Below are positions 1-12,301 of a stretch of DNA of 64,000 nucleotides, piece after piece. Positions within the stretch are counted from its first letter, which is position 1. Each line of letters begins with the position of its first letter. The notes under the pieces are model-generated. The model saw nothing but the letters and a program-made list of their open reading frames with translations, did no database searches and was not told the origin of the DNA. This stretch comes from Ectobius pallidus (taxonomy: Eukaryota > Arthropoda > Insecta > Blattodea > Ectobiidae), in the NCBI GenBank assembly GCA_964059195.1, contig CAXKWD010000005.1, forward strand, positions 144,485,686-144,549,685, in the 5' to 3' direction. Position numbers and translations under genes: made by a program.

Positions 1-138
1 AGTTAGAAGAAGAGTTTTAATGTGTAAAATAAAAAGCTTTCAACAAACAAATTATGTTTAATATTTTTTAACATTAGGGAAACTTATTTATTGGACAACC
101 CTTGTAAGATTTCTCTCGGTAGTGGAATGAATAAGGTA

Positions 139-812
139 CAAGGGTCATTCAATAATTAAAGAGACAAACTGACCTGGAGAAAAAACAGTTCATTTTTACA
201 AAACAAGACTTTCCCTACTTTTCAACATAATCCCCATCAACATTTATACACTTGTCCCAACGGGTTACTATCTTTCTAAACCGGCTGCAAAGAACTCTTT
301 GTCTTGGTGTCGGAGCCAATTTCCCACAAATTTCTTGACATCCTCGTTATCCTGGAACTTCTTCCCACGTAATGCCTCCTTCAGTGGACCAAACAAATGG
401 AAATCAGAGGGTGCTAAATCGCAATTTCAACAGGCCGGCCAGAACGGTGTTCGTCGGTCACTGATTCTCGACCACTTTTGAACTGTTCTACACACTTGTA
501 AAAATTTCCACGGTTCATACAATTTTAACCATACACTTTAGTCATTCTAGAGTGTATATTAGCTGGGTTTTCACCTTCAGCAATCAAAAACGAATCACAG
601 AACGTTGTTCAACCAATGTGGAATTTTCAAGAAGACCCGACATCGTTAAACTTAATTTTGAGGTTATAAACAGAGCAATGTTGATCCATCAGCTAATTAG
701 AACTCATCCCAGTGATGCCAACTTAAAATCCTAAATGTATCAAACTTGTACTAAGTTGCCAATTTCTTTTTCCCCAGATCAATTTGTCTCTTTAATTATT
801 GAATGATCCTCG
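139..812 (-). mobile_element. mariner-family transposon, internally deleted copy
   Basis: The two ends are near-identical inverted repeats of about 34 bp, each starting C(A/G)AGG(G/A)TCATTCAATAATT and running into AAAGAGACAAA, with a TA dinucleotide immediately outside each end (137-138 and 813-814), the target duplication expected of the Tc1/mariner superfamily. The minus strand between them carries a decayed transposase (separate entry). At about 670 bp the copy is roughly half the usual 1.3 kb of a mariner; the missing part is the catalytic core. It therefore cannot move by itself but keeps both ends that a transposase would recognise. The retained ends and TA flanks make the call firm; the mariner subfamily is not resolved. 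Confidence 0.9.
215..643 (-). pseudogene. mariner transposase remnant (N- and C-terminal parts only)
   Basis: Read on the minus strand, an ATG at 643 opens a degenerate N-terminal region, followed by a helix-turn-helix segment with FKSGRESV and RSGRP, as in mariner transposases. Near position 420 the frame jumps directly to LAPSDFHLF, the block that follows the third catalytic aspartate of the DD34D triad, then to a C-terminal tail with RWDKCI and GDYVEK before a stop at 215. The first two catalytic aspartates and their surroundings are absent, so an internal deletion of about half the gene is inferred. Several stops and frameshifts also lie in the N-terminal part and before RWDKCI. The protein would bind DNA at most and is not catalytic. 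Confidence 0.88.
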
Positions 813-814
813 TA

Positions 815-3026
815 CATGGAGTTAGTGAGCTTATACAATGTCAACTTTGTTTCTCTGTTCCTCCTCGGAGCTCTTATACCTATGGCAGATTGATTTACAA
901 ATGCTTGCTTGGTCTCTTGATTTACAAATGCTTGGTCTCCTCGTATTACTTTACCGCACGAATCAGGTTAGTGGTGGTGCTGGAAAACAAACAGACTAAG
1001 TAAATAAAATGCCCAAGGCCAGGGTTTACTGAACTCTTTGTAAACACTTCCATCACATCCATTGACGTATGAAAAGCAATACTACTCTCTCATTCAGTGG
1101 ACTGTGAGAAAATAATGAAATTTGTTGCGCGTGTTGCTGTCAATATTACAGTACTGCGCATGAGTATTAAATTATATACGAATATAGACCATCCTCCTTA
1201 GTTGCGTTTTGATTTACTTATTGTCAAACATACTAAATATAAGTAGTGGCATACTCAAAAGTACAATAAAATTAATCATAGATTAAAGACTTTATAGAAA
1301 ACTAAAAAAAATGCCGAAAATTCGAAAAAATGATATACCTTTCGAAAATAACGGAAAATGCTAAATCCGTAACTAAGTGCCCTCAGGTATCAATTCATTC
1401 ATTAAACACATTTTTATTTATTAGAGCTATCTTTCAATCATATAAAAAAGATGCGAAATCATCAAATGTTTGCCCCACATATGATATATGAAACGAATTT
1501 TAAAATTATTTCCCATACCGTGCCCCGAAAGCACTAAGCAACTATTAGCAAAAGACATATGAAGTTAGATCTACATGCAATTAACTTGACAGCGTTGACC
1601 TTTATATGAAGCAAAGCCATGGCTTTATTTAACATTAACGTTGGGAAGTCAATATCCCAGGAACTAGATTTATTTATCTGACAGGATATAAATTCACTTT
1701 AATGTTGTCATGAATCAAGTGTGAATAACAAATGAAGTCATCACACCAAGGGGTAGTTGAATCTTCTCCTGGCAGGTTACACTAGAAATGCAGGAGAAGA
1801 AATCAGTTAGGTTTTTCTGATGACTTAGGATTCCCATTTTATGTAGAAATATCTTTTGTAATCAAACGATTTATGCATTTGCATTTTCTTAGCTATTTAC
1901 ATTTATAATTTAAAGTTGAGCCGTCTTAGATATCCTACAGATAAAAAGCTATTAAGATTGAATACATAACCACATCATTATAAAATAAACGAAATGAAAA
2001 ATTGTGGAGATTACGAGAAGTTGTATTTTATAATAATAAATAATAATGAATAATAAATGATTTCAAATAAACAAATTTGAACCCAATAATTTCTAATTAA
2101 AAGTAAAGAAACTTAAATTAAAGAAGCCTAAATTATGAATTATATTCTCTAAGAGAGGAATTTTTTCTAGGGGGGGGGGGAAACATAAATTTATATGCAG
2201 ATATTTACTTATTTAAATTTCATTTTATGATACCAAACATTATAGTCAGATTACCTTTTTAAACGAATCACATGGGAATTAGACTACAGTAACAACTAAT
2301 GCACCAACTTCTTCATATACACGTTGAATCTACAGCAACCGCGCAGGCAAGGCAGCTGTCGCTACAAGAATAGTAGATCATGGCCCTTATAATGATTCTT
2401 TATTTAAAAAAGTGTTGTCAAAATGTTCGCCGATTTCATATGTACTTCTTTCTTCCTTTCGTTTATGCCGGAGGGATTTTACTTTGCTGGAGTGCCGTTC
2501 CGGTCCGTTCCGGCTCAACTTCAGCACTTTATTTTCTAATAAATTGAGCTACAAGAAATGTTTTCAGAAAATTACCTAGATTATTATTGTAGATGGAGTT
2601 TAATGCTAAGAATGCGAAGATGAATCCAAAATACAGTTTTTAGAGCCTTTGATCGATAATTTTAATCATTCTATGAACTATGAAAATAATTTTAATGAAC
2701 TTATGTTCAGCTGAAAGTGTTATTGATATTAAAGTGTGAATAAATTCATACACCCTTTCCCTGTTCTGTATGGGCATATATAAATAACAGTTAATATCGA
2801 TACATTAAAAAAGTTTTACAATTTTTTAAGTATCTTTCTTATGAAGTTGCAGTTCTTCTTTCTTCTATATTAGAGCTGAGATATGTCCCAATTTTAAAAA
2901 AGTGCACTTCGGCTACATCGAGATTCCATTTTCTGTTCTGTTAGTTTACTCCAGTATCAGTATTGTTGTTATTTCGTGTTATATTTTTGTTATATTATTC
3001 AGTATATATATAAAATAAAGTGATCC
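815..3026. other. AT-rich unassigned stretch
   Basis: No gene, RNA or classifiable element seen. A run of ten G residues at 2171-2180 is the only conspicuous simple sequence. Many short stops in all frames. Confidence 0.6.
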
Positions 3027-3029
3027 CTA

Positions 3030-3325
3030 TATAGGCCATAGAGGCCCAGAGGGTTCCAGGAGGTTGAGCGTCTGGACAAAATTCCTCGGCCCTTTCACGT
3101 CCAAGTAATACCTTAGTTTCCGTAGGGGGCAGGTGCACTCAGCCTCGTGATGCAATAGAGAAGTAGCGGCTACGGTCTTGTAAACCACCATTAACGGCCA
3201 TGGGTGTAGGCATGCTGACCACATGACCCCCAATCCTGCCATCTGCCTATGGTAGATGATGCACCGATCGGGTAGTAGGCATAGTCCCGTCAGGGATGTA
3301 GCGCCACGGAGTTTTGTTTAGTTTG
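3030..3325 (+). mobile_element. mosaic SINE body, headless copy
   Basis: The first ~90 bp (around CTGGACAAAATT, GGCCCTTTCACGTCCAAG and CCTTAGTTTCC) match, in sense orientation, the middle of the tRNA-derived SINE at 54335-54732. From about 3120 the sequence switches to another body (GGTGCACTCAGCC, GTAGCGGCT, TGCTGACCACATG, GGATGTAGCG, CACGGAG) shared with the SINE at 28139-28440 and the fragment at 13588. No tRNA-like head is visible upstream, so it is probably 5'-truncated. The two modules joined here are otherwise found in different SINEs, which is why it is called a mosaic. The short minus-strand open frame over it is incidental. Confidence 0.7.
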
Positions 3326-4339
3326 ATATTTATCGTTTGGGCAGCCATGAAAGCAAAGAAGCATAGAAACATTATCTTACCCCTCATTTTCTTTATACTT
3401 TACACATTTAAAAAGAACTGAAACAACTCATGTCATGCTGCAGGTAGAGGCCTTGATAAATGTCAAGGACAAGAGCCGAAAGAAAAGTATTAAATATTAA
3501 AATACTACACTGGCTTCCAACGTTTTCCTATTGTCAATATTGAAGTTAATTCTCTCTTACGTCAGGGTTCATCGACTTTGACACAGTTTGTATAAAGGTT
3601 ACCTTGGAATATTGTAAAAATGCTGTCAAGACTTTGACAACTTAATCACATATGCGAAGAGCAAATAGACTCATTGACACAATTTCACCTGTGTGATCAA
3701 CATACAGCGATAATTAATTGAGTTGCGAAATTGATTTTGTAGCCAGCGGCTGGATCATTAATCATTTGTTACCCACATTAAAGAACAAAGCAAATAGATT
3801 TTGGTCGACTGAAGCATGCTTAACCCAGACAGTCTATTTAATGTGAAACAGAACCAGAGGTATACTAAACCCCTGTTATTAATTCTGGGTCAACAGTATT
3901 GAAATTATACGCTCTGATTTAATGAGACTTCTTTGTGTTGTTGACACAGAGTATTAAAAAAATTGAATTAACGGACGGTAAATTTTCCATCATATTACAT
4001 TACGGAAACAACTTTTACCCTCTCTCTAGTTCTCTTTCTACTTCTTTCTTTCTCTGTAAGAACTATACAATTGACCAATTCTGATGCTGCATATCTTATT
4101 CCATAGTTGTATTGTACTATGTTAGACTTCCTCTTTCTTCTATTTTTATTTTTGTTCTTTCTCGTTTCAGCTTCTTATTTTCTTCTTCTTCTTCTTCTAC
4201 TTCTTCTAATCTTTCTCCTCCTTCTTCCTCCTCTTTATGGTCATTCAACTACGGGGTGTACTACAAATTAGGCCTGCGGCTGTTGCCAGTGTTCCGGAAT
4301 TTTGTCCCGCAGGAGTTCTTTTACAAACCTGTAAATATA
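3326..4339. other. AT-rich unassigned stretch
   Basis: No gene recognised. A pyrimidine-rich block (TTC/TCT repeats) at about 4128-4225 accounts for the open frame seen there. Confidence 0.55.
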
Positions 4340-4347
4340 CAGATAAG

Positions 4348-4815
4348 TAGGGGGCGGATTTCTATGACCTAAAAATTAGAATATATGCATGCATTTATGA
4401 CCTAAAAAACATTAAAATATGACCAATAACATTTAAAATATGATTTTACCACTTACACATTGTCTATATTTTTTTAAGTTTCATTACAATACATTTTATT
4501 AAAATATAGTGTTAATTATTTAAAATATCTGTAAATTCTCAAAAAGTATCATTATAATGCAAAATTTACAAAATATGATATGAAACTTCAAAATTTCTTC
4601 AATATGCACACAAATTTGCAAAAAAATATGACCTAAATATACATATTCATACTAAATATGCTACAATAGTTGAAAATTTCCTAAATATGCAGTTATATGC
4701 ATAGTAAAAGCGGTTCCTTTTTCACCAGGATGCTTGGAATCGGGTTTAAATTAGTCGGAAACCTGAAATAATGCAAAGGGGAAAAATATGACATGTCATA
4801 GAAATCCGCCCCCTA
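4348..4815. mobile_element. hAT-type MITE with exact 8-bp target duplication
   Basis: The 468-bp element begins TAGGGGGCGGATTTCTATGAC and ends with its inverse complement. CAGATAAG flanks it directly on both sides (4340-4347 and 4816-4823), an exact 8-bp duplication, which together with the TAGGGG-type terminus points to the hAT superfamily. There is no transposase. The interior is very AT-rich and repeats the motif ATATGACC or TATGACCTAAA several times (near 4363, 4398, 4419, 4627), like subterminal transposase-binding repeats of hAT elements. Non-autonomous. The perfect duplication suggests a fairly recent insertion. Confidence 0.9.
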
Positions 4816-4959
4816 CAGATAAGTTATAAAGCCCGAGACCTTAAAGTACTTACGAGTTTGTAAGTTGCCACTGGGTTTGTACCTCGATATTGAGAACGTC
4901 TGGTGGTATACCGGGATATGTGAGTCAGTGGAGAATTTAATGTTGCGCCGGTCATGATT

Positions 4960-5050
4960 GTTCAAGTGGCAGAACAGCGGCAAGGAGAGCCGAAGATCTG
5001 TGATTCAAATCCCGGCTACGGTATTAAATATCTCAGTCTGACCGAACCTT
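4960..5050 (+). repeat. tRNA-like segment with possible Pol III boxes
   Basis: TGGCAGAACAG near 4967 resembles an A box and GATTCAAATCC near 5011 a B box (9 of 11 positions of the consensus), followed by CCGGC. No tRNA cloverleaf can be drawn. Most likely the decayed head of a SINE. Confidence 0.35.
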
Positions 5051-5324
5051 TCCAGATAAGTTATATGTTTATAAACATATATTCACATTATTTTGCAAAT
5101 TATAAAGTAATTATTCATTCTCAACTGAAAATTTTTAAATTTTAAGATGAGGTATTTTGTTTGTAACTCTGTTATGTTATTGTAATTTATTTTTTCGTAT
5201 CTTTATTCATGTATTTATTTCATATGAGCAATCTTATTTATTTTCATTCTTATTTTTGCCTAAAACTATAATATGTATGTTTTTTATATAATGTTCAAAA
5301 TATAATTTTAATATGACTGAACTG

Positions 5325-5476
5325 ACCCCGAACACGAGCTATGCTCATGCGGGGTAAATAATACTCTTTTGAAATTGTACTAATTGTGTTTATATTATTT
5401 ATATTTGTATTTGTAATAATTTTGTAATAATTTTTATTTCGTAATTTGTAATAATAATAATAATAATAATAATAAA
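5325..5476 (+). mobile_element. non-LTR retrotransposon 3' end: hairpin plus (TAA)n tail
   Basis: A stem-loop of the form CCCCG-AACACGAGC...GCTCATG-CGGGG at 5325-5354 is followed by about 95 bp of T/A-rich sequence and a (TAA)n tail at 5449-5476. The same hairpin (CCCGA..GAGC..GCTC..) occurs inverted at 56131-56160 and 60098-60141, each time with an ATTTATTT tail on the far side, so this is a repeated 3' terminus. Such a hairpin next to a short-repeat tail is what a stringent LINE reverse transcriptase recognises; that role is inferred. Confidence 0.6.
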
Positions 5477-5769
5477 ATTATACGTATTGTATATATTTCC
5501 TTTAATATTCAATTTCTTGATTTTAGAACTAAGAAATGAACTACCGTACTACAATGATTTATGCTATAATTATATTTTACTATCGTAATATCATCCGACT
5601 TTCACATTGTACTACAAACTGTACAGTAAATACTGAAGTAGAATACTTTCAGGTTCTAAAAGTAAGAATGACTTTATGTAGCAGTAACAATGATATATCT
5701 TCAACCCTAATATATATTCGAGTGAAATAGGGTAATACGGATATTCAATAAATAAGTAAGTAAATAAAA

Positions 5770-6303
5770 TAAGGTAAACTGATATTACAAAGTGCCAGAA
5801 TTCTTTTGTTTAATGAGTGATAATTTCAATTATGATATGCAGAAAATATGTTATTTTTGTAATCGAATTCCGACTTAAGCTCCAGATCGATTCATTGAGC
5901 AGGGCTTACGGAAGAACGAAAGGTCTAAAGTTTGTTAAGAATATCTGAAGGAATATGTGGGTAGTGTTATTTGTCAAAGCTATCTGTATTGTAATTTCCA
6001 AAGCCGTATATGAGCACTGTAAAACAATATGTTCTCATGAGAACTGATTTGCATTTGATAAATTCTTTCTAATATATTACCATAAGATATACACTAAATT
6101 GGGCATTACTTCGTTACTCATAAACCGATTTGACCCAAAATCAATAGACTTCTTTCCATGGACATTTTAAATGCGTATACCAAGTTTCATGAAAATGTGA
6201 TTATGCGTATTCGATTTATCACGCGTACAGACACACGTACAGCCGGACAGCCGTTTCCCGTCCACCACACAATCTCATAAAGTGCCATTCTGGCACTTAA
6301 TAA
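5770..6303 (-). mobile_element. unclassified element, one internal unit (copy 1)
   Basis: Homologous in reverse orientation to 21672-23022. Both copies carry the short inverted motif AAGTGCCAG(A/T)AT near each end and share, in order, the ATCTCATAA/TTTATGAGAT end, a CGGACAG/CTGTCCG-type tract, a unit containing ATTTTCATGAAACTTGGTAT and CCCAATTTAG, and the block around CTTCCGTAAGCCCTGCT. This copy has a single ~155-bp unit where the other has five, and lacks the tRNA-like insert. Superfamily unknown; no target duplication could be fixed. Confidence 0.7.
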
Positions 6304-8838
6304 ATAATATTGCCTCTAAATTAGAATCGTGCGGTGAAAATAAAAATTTCCCCTCAATAATATTTCGTCAAGCTTGAAAATTAGCAAGTAAAGTATTGAC
6401 GTACTTTAACAAGAAGCCAAGCTTCCTTAAAGTTTTCAATTCCATATAATTCAGATGTTTCCTGTATTTCAAGATACGTATTATGTCTTGTGTTTTATTA
6501 GGACTTAACTGGAAAATAGGTCAATGATACTTGCGGGTTATTCTTACTGGAGGACACATAAATTGTGTCGCCGGACTGTAGAGTGCTTTAACCTTGTGGT
6601 GTACGACATTTGTTATTGTTTTGAGAGCCATATGTAGCATTGTCAGACAGTGTTGAATTACCATGATAAAAACATACAACAGCTGTGTTAGTGTCTGTGA
6701 TTCACTACATTTTGACTTACTGATTTTATGTTCCTTGTAACTGATCTCAATTAACCGTAAAAAGTCACTGGTAGCAGCAGAACCATAACAGCATTGAGTT
6801 CGGATGTCAGTGCGAAATTAGTCATATTCGTTCGAGGAGAAAAAAACTGGATTTTATGGATGTTCTAGAAGTATTTCTGATTACTGAATTTCATTCCAAA
6901 AGCAAACCAACAATATAATTTGAACACAAGTTTAAAAAACTTTTTTTGTTTCATTATTTTTTCGTATATTCACAACAGAGAAAGCGAGCAGAAGCGCCCA
7001 TGGAGGCAGTTCTATTCTTAGGTGTAAACTTTTAGTCTTTCGGACTTTCTTGATTTTTTATGAATTTTTTCCTTTGTTTCCTAGCTTAGAAAATGTACTA
7101 CGCGATACAATTTTGTTAATTAAATGTTACCGACGCCATATTTAAAGTACAGTGCGCTTTGAACTGCCGCCAATGCATGTAAATTTTAATCGCACGTTTC
7201 CTCAGTTTCTATTTTCATGTTATTTCGTCAAATTCAAATTCTATATTCTCCCATAAAATTATGGATACTGCTATGAATTTTGTTCACACTGTATTTTACA
7301 ATGTGGAACAATTCTTTTCCTATATGCCTTTGTTATTTTTTAAAGTATTTAGTATCATTATATTCAATGTTTTCAAACTTTTCACTTTCTATGTATAATA
7401 CCTTTTAAATTAAAAAGTATAAATACTATAAAATAAATCTTTCAGTAATGTTTTAAAGTATGCATCAAAGGATGTTACATTAAAATTTCAGGTCCATACG
7501 AGTATTTTTTATATTTGTCGGAGGAGATAGACTTCAATTTTTATTAACTCATTAATTCATTAATTAATATCTCAGAAACAATTTGAGATACTTCACTGAA
7601 ATTTAAAGGTATAATTTTTGTTCAGGTGTTAGTTAACTGTGTCAAATTTCACATTATAGCATAAATAGTTAACAAAATCAATCTCAACGCTTCGGTCATA
7701 ACTAGATATTGATTTTTCAACCAATAAGACATAATGCATGAAGGTAACTCTTTAGCCTAAAATTATATATTGTGGATGCCACTTTTTAAATACTTTTTTT
7801 TCCAAGAACTGCCTTTACCTGCTGCCATTCTAAACCTTTTCGACCTGTCAATCAGAGAATAGAAATGTATTTAGGCGTATTCACACTTATCTGCAGTCCA
7901 GTACAATGTTGCCAAATTCGTACCATAGCACGTTTACTTCACTTAAAATGTAGTGAATGATAGCGTCATCACTGGGGAAATCCACGCGACGACTACAAGA
8001 GTACCTTCCTATGTCGGTGTAGATTTTCGGATTAGGGAACAATGCTATTATATTCATTTGTAGACAGATGATGGTTTGGGACGAGGTCTTCTTAAAATGG
8101 TACCATCAGTTTCAATCTTAAATTTTTTACGAAGAATGTTTAATGAAATACAGGCTTATTGTACTTCCATTAACTAATTATTATTTCTTTAATACTACGA
8201 TATTACTTTTATCTAATCTCTCAGAAATGTTAAATTAATTACGTCATTAAAGTATTCTAACGACGTCTGTGTAACGTGCAAGCTTTGTTTTTTTCTTAAA
8301 TAAAAGAAATTCTTTCAAACTAGTCATGAGAGAACATTCCGCTATCCGTTCTGATAATTTACACTTGTCTCTACTAATTATGCTTATGTTTCTAGGTTCA
8401 CAAATTGTTCTCGTTTTTCTCGTTTTTTGCTAAGTTTTAAAATTGGGACTTTGTGTTATATAATTATTATGAACTTAAAACATGTTCATGGAAAGAGGAA
8501 TATACAAAGGAAAAGAAGAAAGTATTGTTTCGAAATCATTTTAATCCTCTTAGAAGTTGTCGTATTACATGGAATTCCAGTGTGCATGCTTGAAAGTGAA
8601 ACATTATAACCTCCAGAGAGCAGAGAATCCAGGTTAATAGAATCGTTGCCGCACTCCATGCTCTGATTCTACTCTGAAATGTCAATTTGCTTTCGAGAAC
8701 CACACTTGTAGGATTGTATCACTGAAGTTACGCTATGTTGTGTTGTGCTTCTCCACGTTGAATTGTTACGGAATTGCATTTCCCCATTTTCTACAAGTTC
8801 ACACGCTAGAAACTATTTTGTCACGTATTTAGGAAAGA
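6304..8838. other. AT-rich unassigned stretch
   Basis: About 2.5 kb with no recognised gene or mobile element and no long open frame. Confidence 0.55.
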
Positions 8839-8862
8839 ATATTGTGTTACTATCTGAACTAA

Positions 8863-8908
<46 letters not shown>

Positions 8909-8928
8909 TTCAGATAGTAACACAATAT
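8839..8928. repeat. TA-centred palindrome
   Basis: A perfect 24-bp inverted repeat (8839-8862 and 8905-8928; arm contains GTGTTACTATCTGAAC) flanks a (TA)n run at 8866-8904. Another (TA)n run lies at 9006-9032. The whole would extrude as a cruciform or fold as a hairpin RNA. Confidence 0.9.
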
Positions 8929-8998
8929 ATATAATTTATATTTATAAATAAATATATATATAATTTATATAAAAATAAATATATTTATATATATGTAA

Positions 8999-9036
<38 letters not shown>

Positions 9037-9154
9037 AATAAAAGTAAACAAGCCTGTATTGGAAGTTACAAGTAACCTATATGATAAATTGTAGTAAATC
9101 TTTCGATGTCACTTTATAATTTGTATGTAAATAATAGTACATTATGCAACGAGC

Positions 9155-10199
9155 CTACAAAGACATTTATTAAGGCAAGAGTAAGTTTTTATGAAATGAA
9201 CAAAGCGAGTTACCATGTCTAAATTACCATTATAGGAAAGTTGCATGGTACCGTTTTTGTTCGACCATAATTAAATGTTTAAGTCCTGGGTTTTTCGAGT
9301 AGGTACCTCGTAATTGACGAAGTAGATCAAGTTTTGGATTTTCAGAATACCTCGCAATATTGATACGCAGACGATTCTCGCCATCAGCTATTATAGTTAT
9401 TATCTTTTCCGATAGTTGGCAGGCAGTGCATGCAGGCCGCAGGCCTTCTCTTGACCTTTTAACGTCAAACATTGCATAATAAAATGCAGGAAATAAACTC
9501 CATTTATATTATTAAAATAACAGTTAATTAATTTATGTATTTCTATTTTTATTAATTTACACAATTTGAAATTTAATAATATGGAAGTAGTGTTTAATCG
9601 TGATTATCGTTGTCATTTACAAGGAAACATGGACATGTACACAGTCAGAAAATAAAGTCTACTAGACATGAAATAGAAGAAATTAAATATAATTTATTTA
9701 ATAGTTTTAATAAATTTCCTCTAGTAATTCTACAGTTAACCACTATTAAATTATATGAAAACAGTATTTATCGCTTACTCTGGAACGAATATAAATATTA
9801 ATAATGCATTTTAATGGTCTCTTTAAATATTCGGAAATTTATTTGTGCAATGTTAACGAATTAGATTAGGCCTAATTACTTTGTCATCGGTCTGTACATA
9901 TTTTAAAATGACCAAAAAGTATTTGTATGGGCTTTACTAATGAGCCCTGCCTCATAAAGTCCTTCTGTTATTAATAAAACATTTTTTTAAATTCAGACAA
10001 ACAGAATTGATTTTATTTGTAATACAAGCTTTTTAAATGCGCAGTTTTATTTCCTGCTGTGAAGGTTTCAAGAACGTTACGTGTTCGATAATAATCGATA
10101 TCACACTTACATTATATAAAAATCTGTATCGAAATGGATATCATTACGATACCGTTACGTCACATGTAATAAGCGTATTATAGCATTGTCGAACAAAAA
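9155..10199 (+). repeat. interspersed family with TTTTTGTTCGACCAT motifs, copy 1
   Basis: TTTTTGTTCGACCAT at 9254-9268 and its inverse (ATTGTCGAACAAAAA) ending at 10199 bound this copy. The right-hand ~230 bp, read on the minus strand, match 12430-12610 and 47590-47775 (CTATAATACGCTTATTA, then CGTAACGGTATC, GGTTTCAAGAACG). About 100 bp outside the left motif also match sequence outside the right motif of copy 2, so the motifs are inside a larger unit. No coding capacity recognised; the short minus frame at 9230-9472 resembles nothing I know. Confidence 0.65.
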
Positions 10200-10206
10200 T
10201 AAATAT

Positions 10207-12300
10207 ATGTCTTTTGGGGGCAAAAATAGCGTTCCCGCCTCTGGATCCGAAGGTCGCAGCTTTTCAGTGCGTAAAAAATCCTGAAGTGCTCCGAAGAACA
10301 CGAAGTCGTCTGGAAGAAGTGCGAACCGTGGGTCCAGTGAACTTCAAGTCTAAAATAGAGCCTCTAGATCTAATTTCCATCTTTTCTTCCAGCATGATAT
10401 AATCAAACTTATATTCATAATTATATCAAATATTACAGTATTTATTGTTTGGATTATATTTGGAAGTACGAACAGATTGTTTCTTGTGGCAACCAATCGT
10501 AATCAGCGGGGCTGTACTAGGAAAAACTTGCTGAAGGATATGCTATTTTTAACCCATTCAGTGTCAAATTTACATATTCATATAACTTAAGCATCAAAGT
10601 AAAATCAGCAGTAGGTTTTATAAGTTTCAATCCTAGACGAAAAATTTAAGCAGAATGGCTGGTTTCCATGAATGACAACCGTAACACAAAGAGTAAAAAT
10701 CTTCACATGTTAGTATAAAACGTAATTTTATTAATCTAATAATTCTGATCTTATGCATTTTTCGTGGTGACGAATTTATACGACAGCACTAGTGAAAATG
10801 TTAAGTTAGGAAAAGAGGCTATAGTAAAAGAGAAAGCAGTTCTCAATCTTCCAAATCATATCCTCAGAAGATCCAAATATAAAATTATGCTTTTATACGC
10901 TTTTTCGTTCTTCTGTTTTGCAAACGGACACATTGACATGTTTCTGAAAATTATATTCAGACGACTTCAAAACATGCATTTCTACTGAATACAAGATATC
11001 GAATTTCAGGTCGAACATAGTATTTCATCTACCTATAATTTCTTACATTACTTGTATAAAAATAAAATACTAAATATTATAATTTTAATTTTTCATGTTA
11101 TTTACACCATTTATCGCCAACATTCAGCATAACTGTCAAACTTCATTGAACAACCTTTGTATACAATTTGTATTTATTCGTTCTTAGTTCGTAAAAGGCC
11201 TACATACGTAATTTCCGAAATAAGATGTACATATTTTATACTCGGGTAAAGACTTCGCATTTTCATATGGAATCATACTCATTTTCTTAGTTGGAATTCG
11301 TACTTAACTACTTATTTCGTCTTTGACTGGACATGCGTAGAAATCAAAGTTCAAAGGAAGTTTCACTCCATGAAATATCACACACTTCCAAGAGAGATTT
11401 CTTGACTATCTCAGAAAGACAAAAACATAACATAGAAATTGTTAACAACGGCCGTGGAATGTAAACATGAAGCTGATCCCTTTGATATTATTAGGAAATA
11501 ACATTCCGTTCTCTTCCGCAACAATCGTCAAAACCCACTCAAGTTTATTTGTAATGCGACACAGGCAGATTTTCAAAGCCTCCCTCAATTCCAGTGAACT
11601 TTGTAAGACGAAAGCTTGAGCCTAGAGATGTCGAAACTGTCCACAAGCATTTTACTTCGTTTCAGGAATGAGGTCAGTGGATAAACGCGCAGATAATGGG
11701 CAGGTCAAGACAGGCGAGTCCATTCTTCTGGACCTGGTACAACAGCATCCGCCTGGCTCTGTTGGCCTTTGAAGTTCAAAATCTCATCTAACCTCAATTA
11801 ACTAATATACAGACTGAGAGAAATAAACAACAGTTTTATTTTATTGTGTAAGATTCAGTCATCTTCTAGTCTTAATTTTATCTGTTTGGACGTGTTTTGC
11901 CATCAGTCGTGTATCATGTGTTGTTCTTCCCGCCGTTGTGTTGCAACTATGTTTGAGTTATGTGCGAGATGAAAAGAATCTACACGTGGCGTTGGGAACC
12001 CAGAATTCCGGTTCCTGCATTCTAATTTTGAAAATACGACCAGCACCTCAAAAATGTAGGTTATGAGAGTAGATCGAGGCAGTCATAAATAATTAGTTTA
12101 AACAAATACTTAATATATGAGAACAGTTAAGAGTTAAAAACAGGAATAGCAACTATGATAGTATGAATTGTTTGTATAATTAAATTTATATTTCCTCTGT
12201 TTGTACAGTGCGTTTGTACTATGTTCAGTTAATTTGGGGTTCAGCTAAATGACCTACCTCTTTCCTTTAATCACATTCCAAAAGCTCTCCAAAGAAACTA
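10207..12300. other. unassigned stretch with two GC-richer islands
   Basis: Mostly AT-rich. Two islands stand out, 10215-10375 and about 11640-11790, with short open frames (the latter reads ESILLDLVQQHPPGSVG on the plus strand). Neither has splice-site context or a recognisable family, so I do not call exons. Confidence 0.4.
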
Positions 12301-12301
12301 T

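Noticed and set aside
11640..11790. Possible host exon (ESILLDLVQQHPPGSVG)
   Set aside because: Short frame, no domain match, no convincing splice sites.
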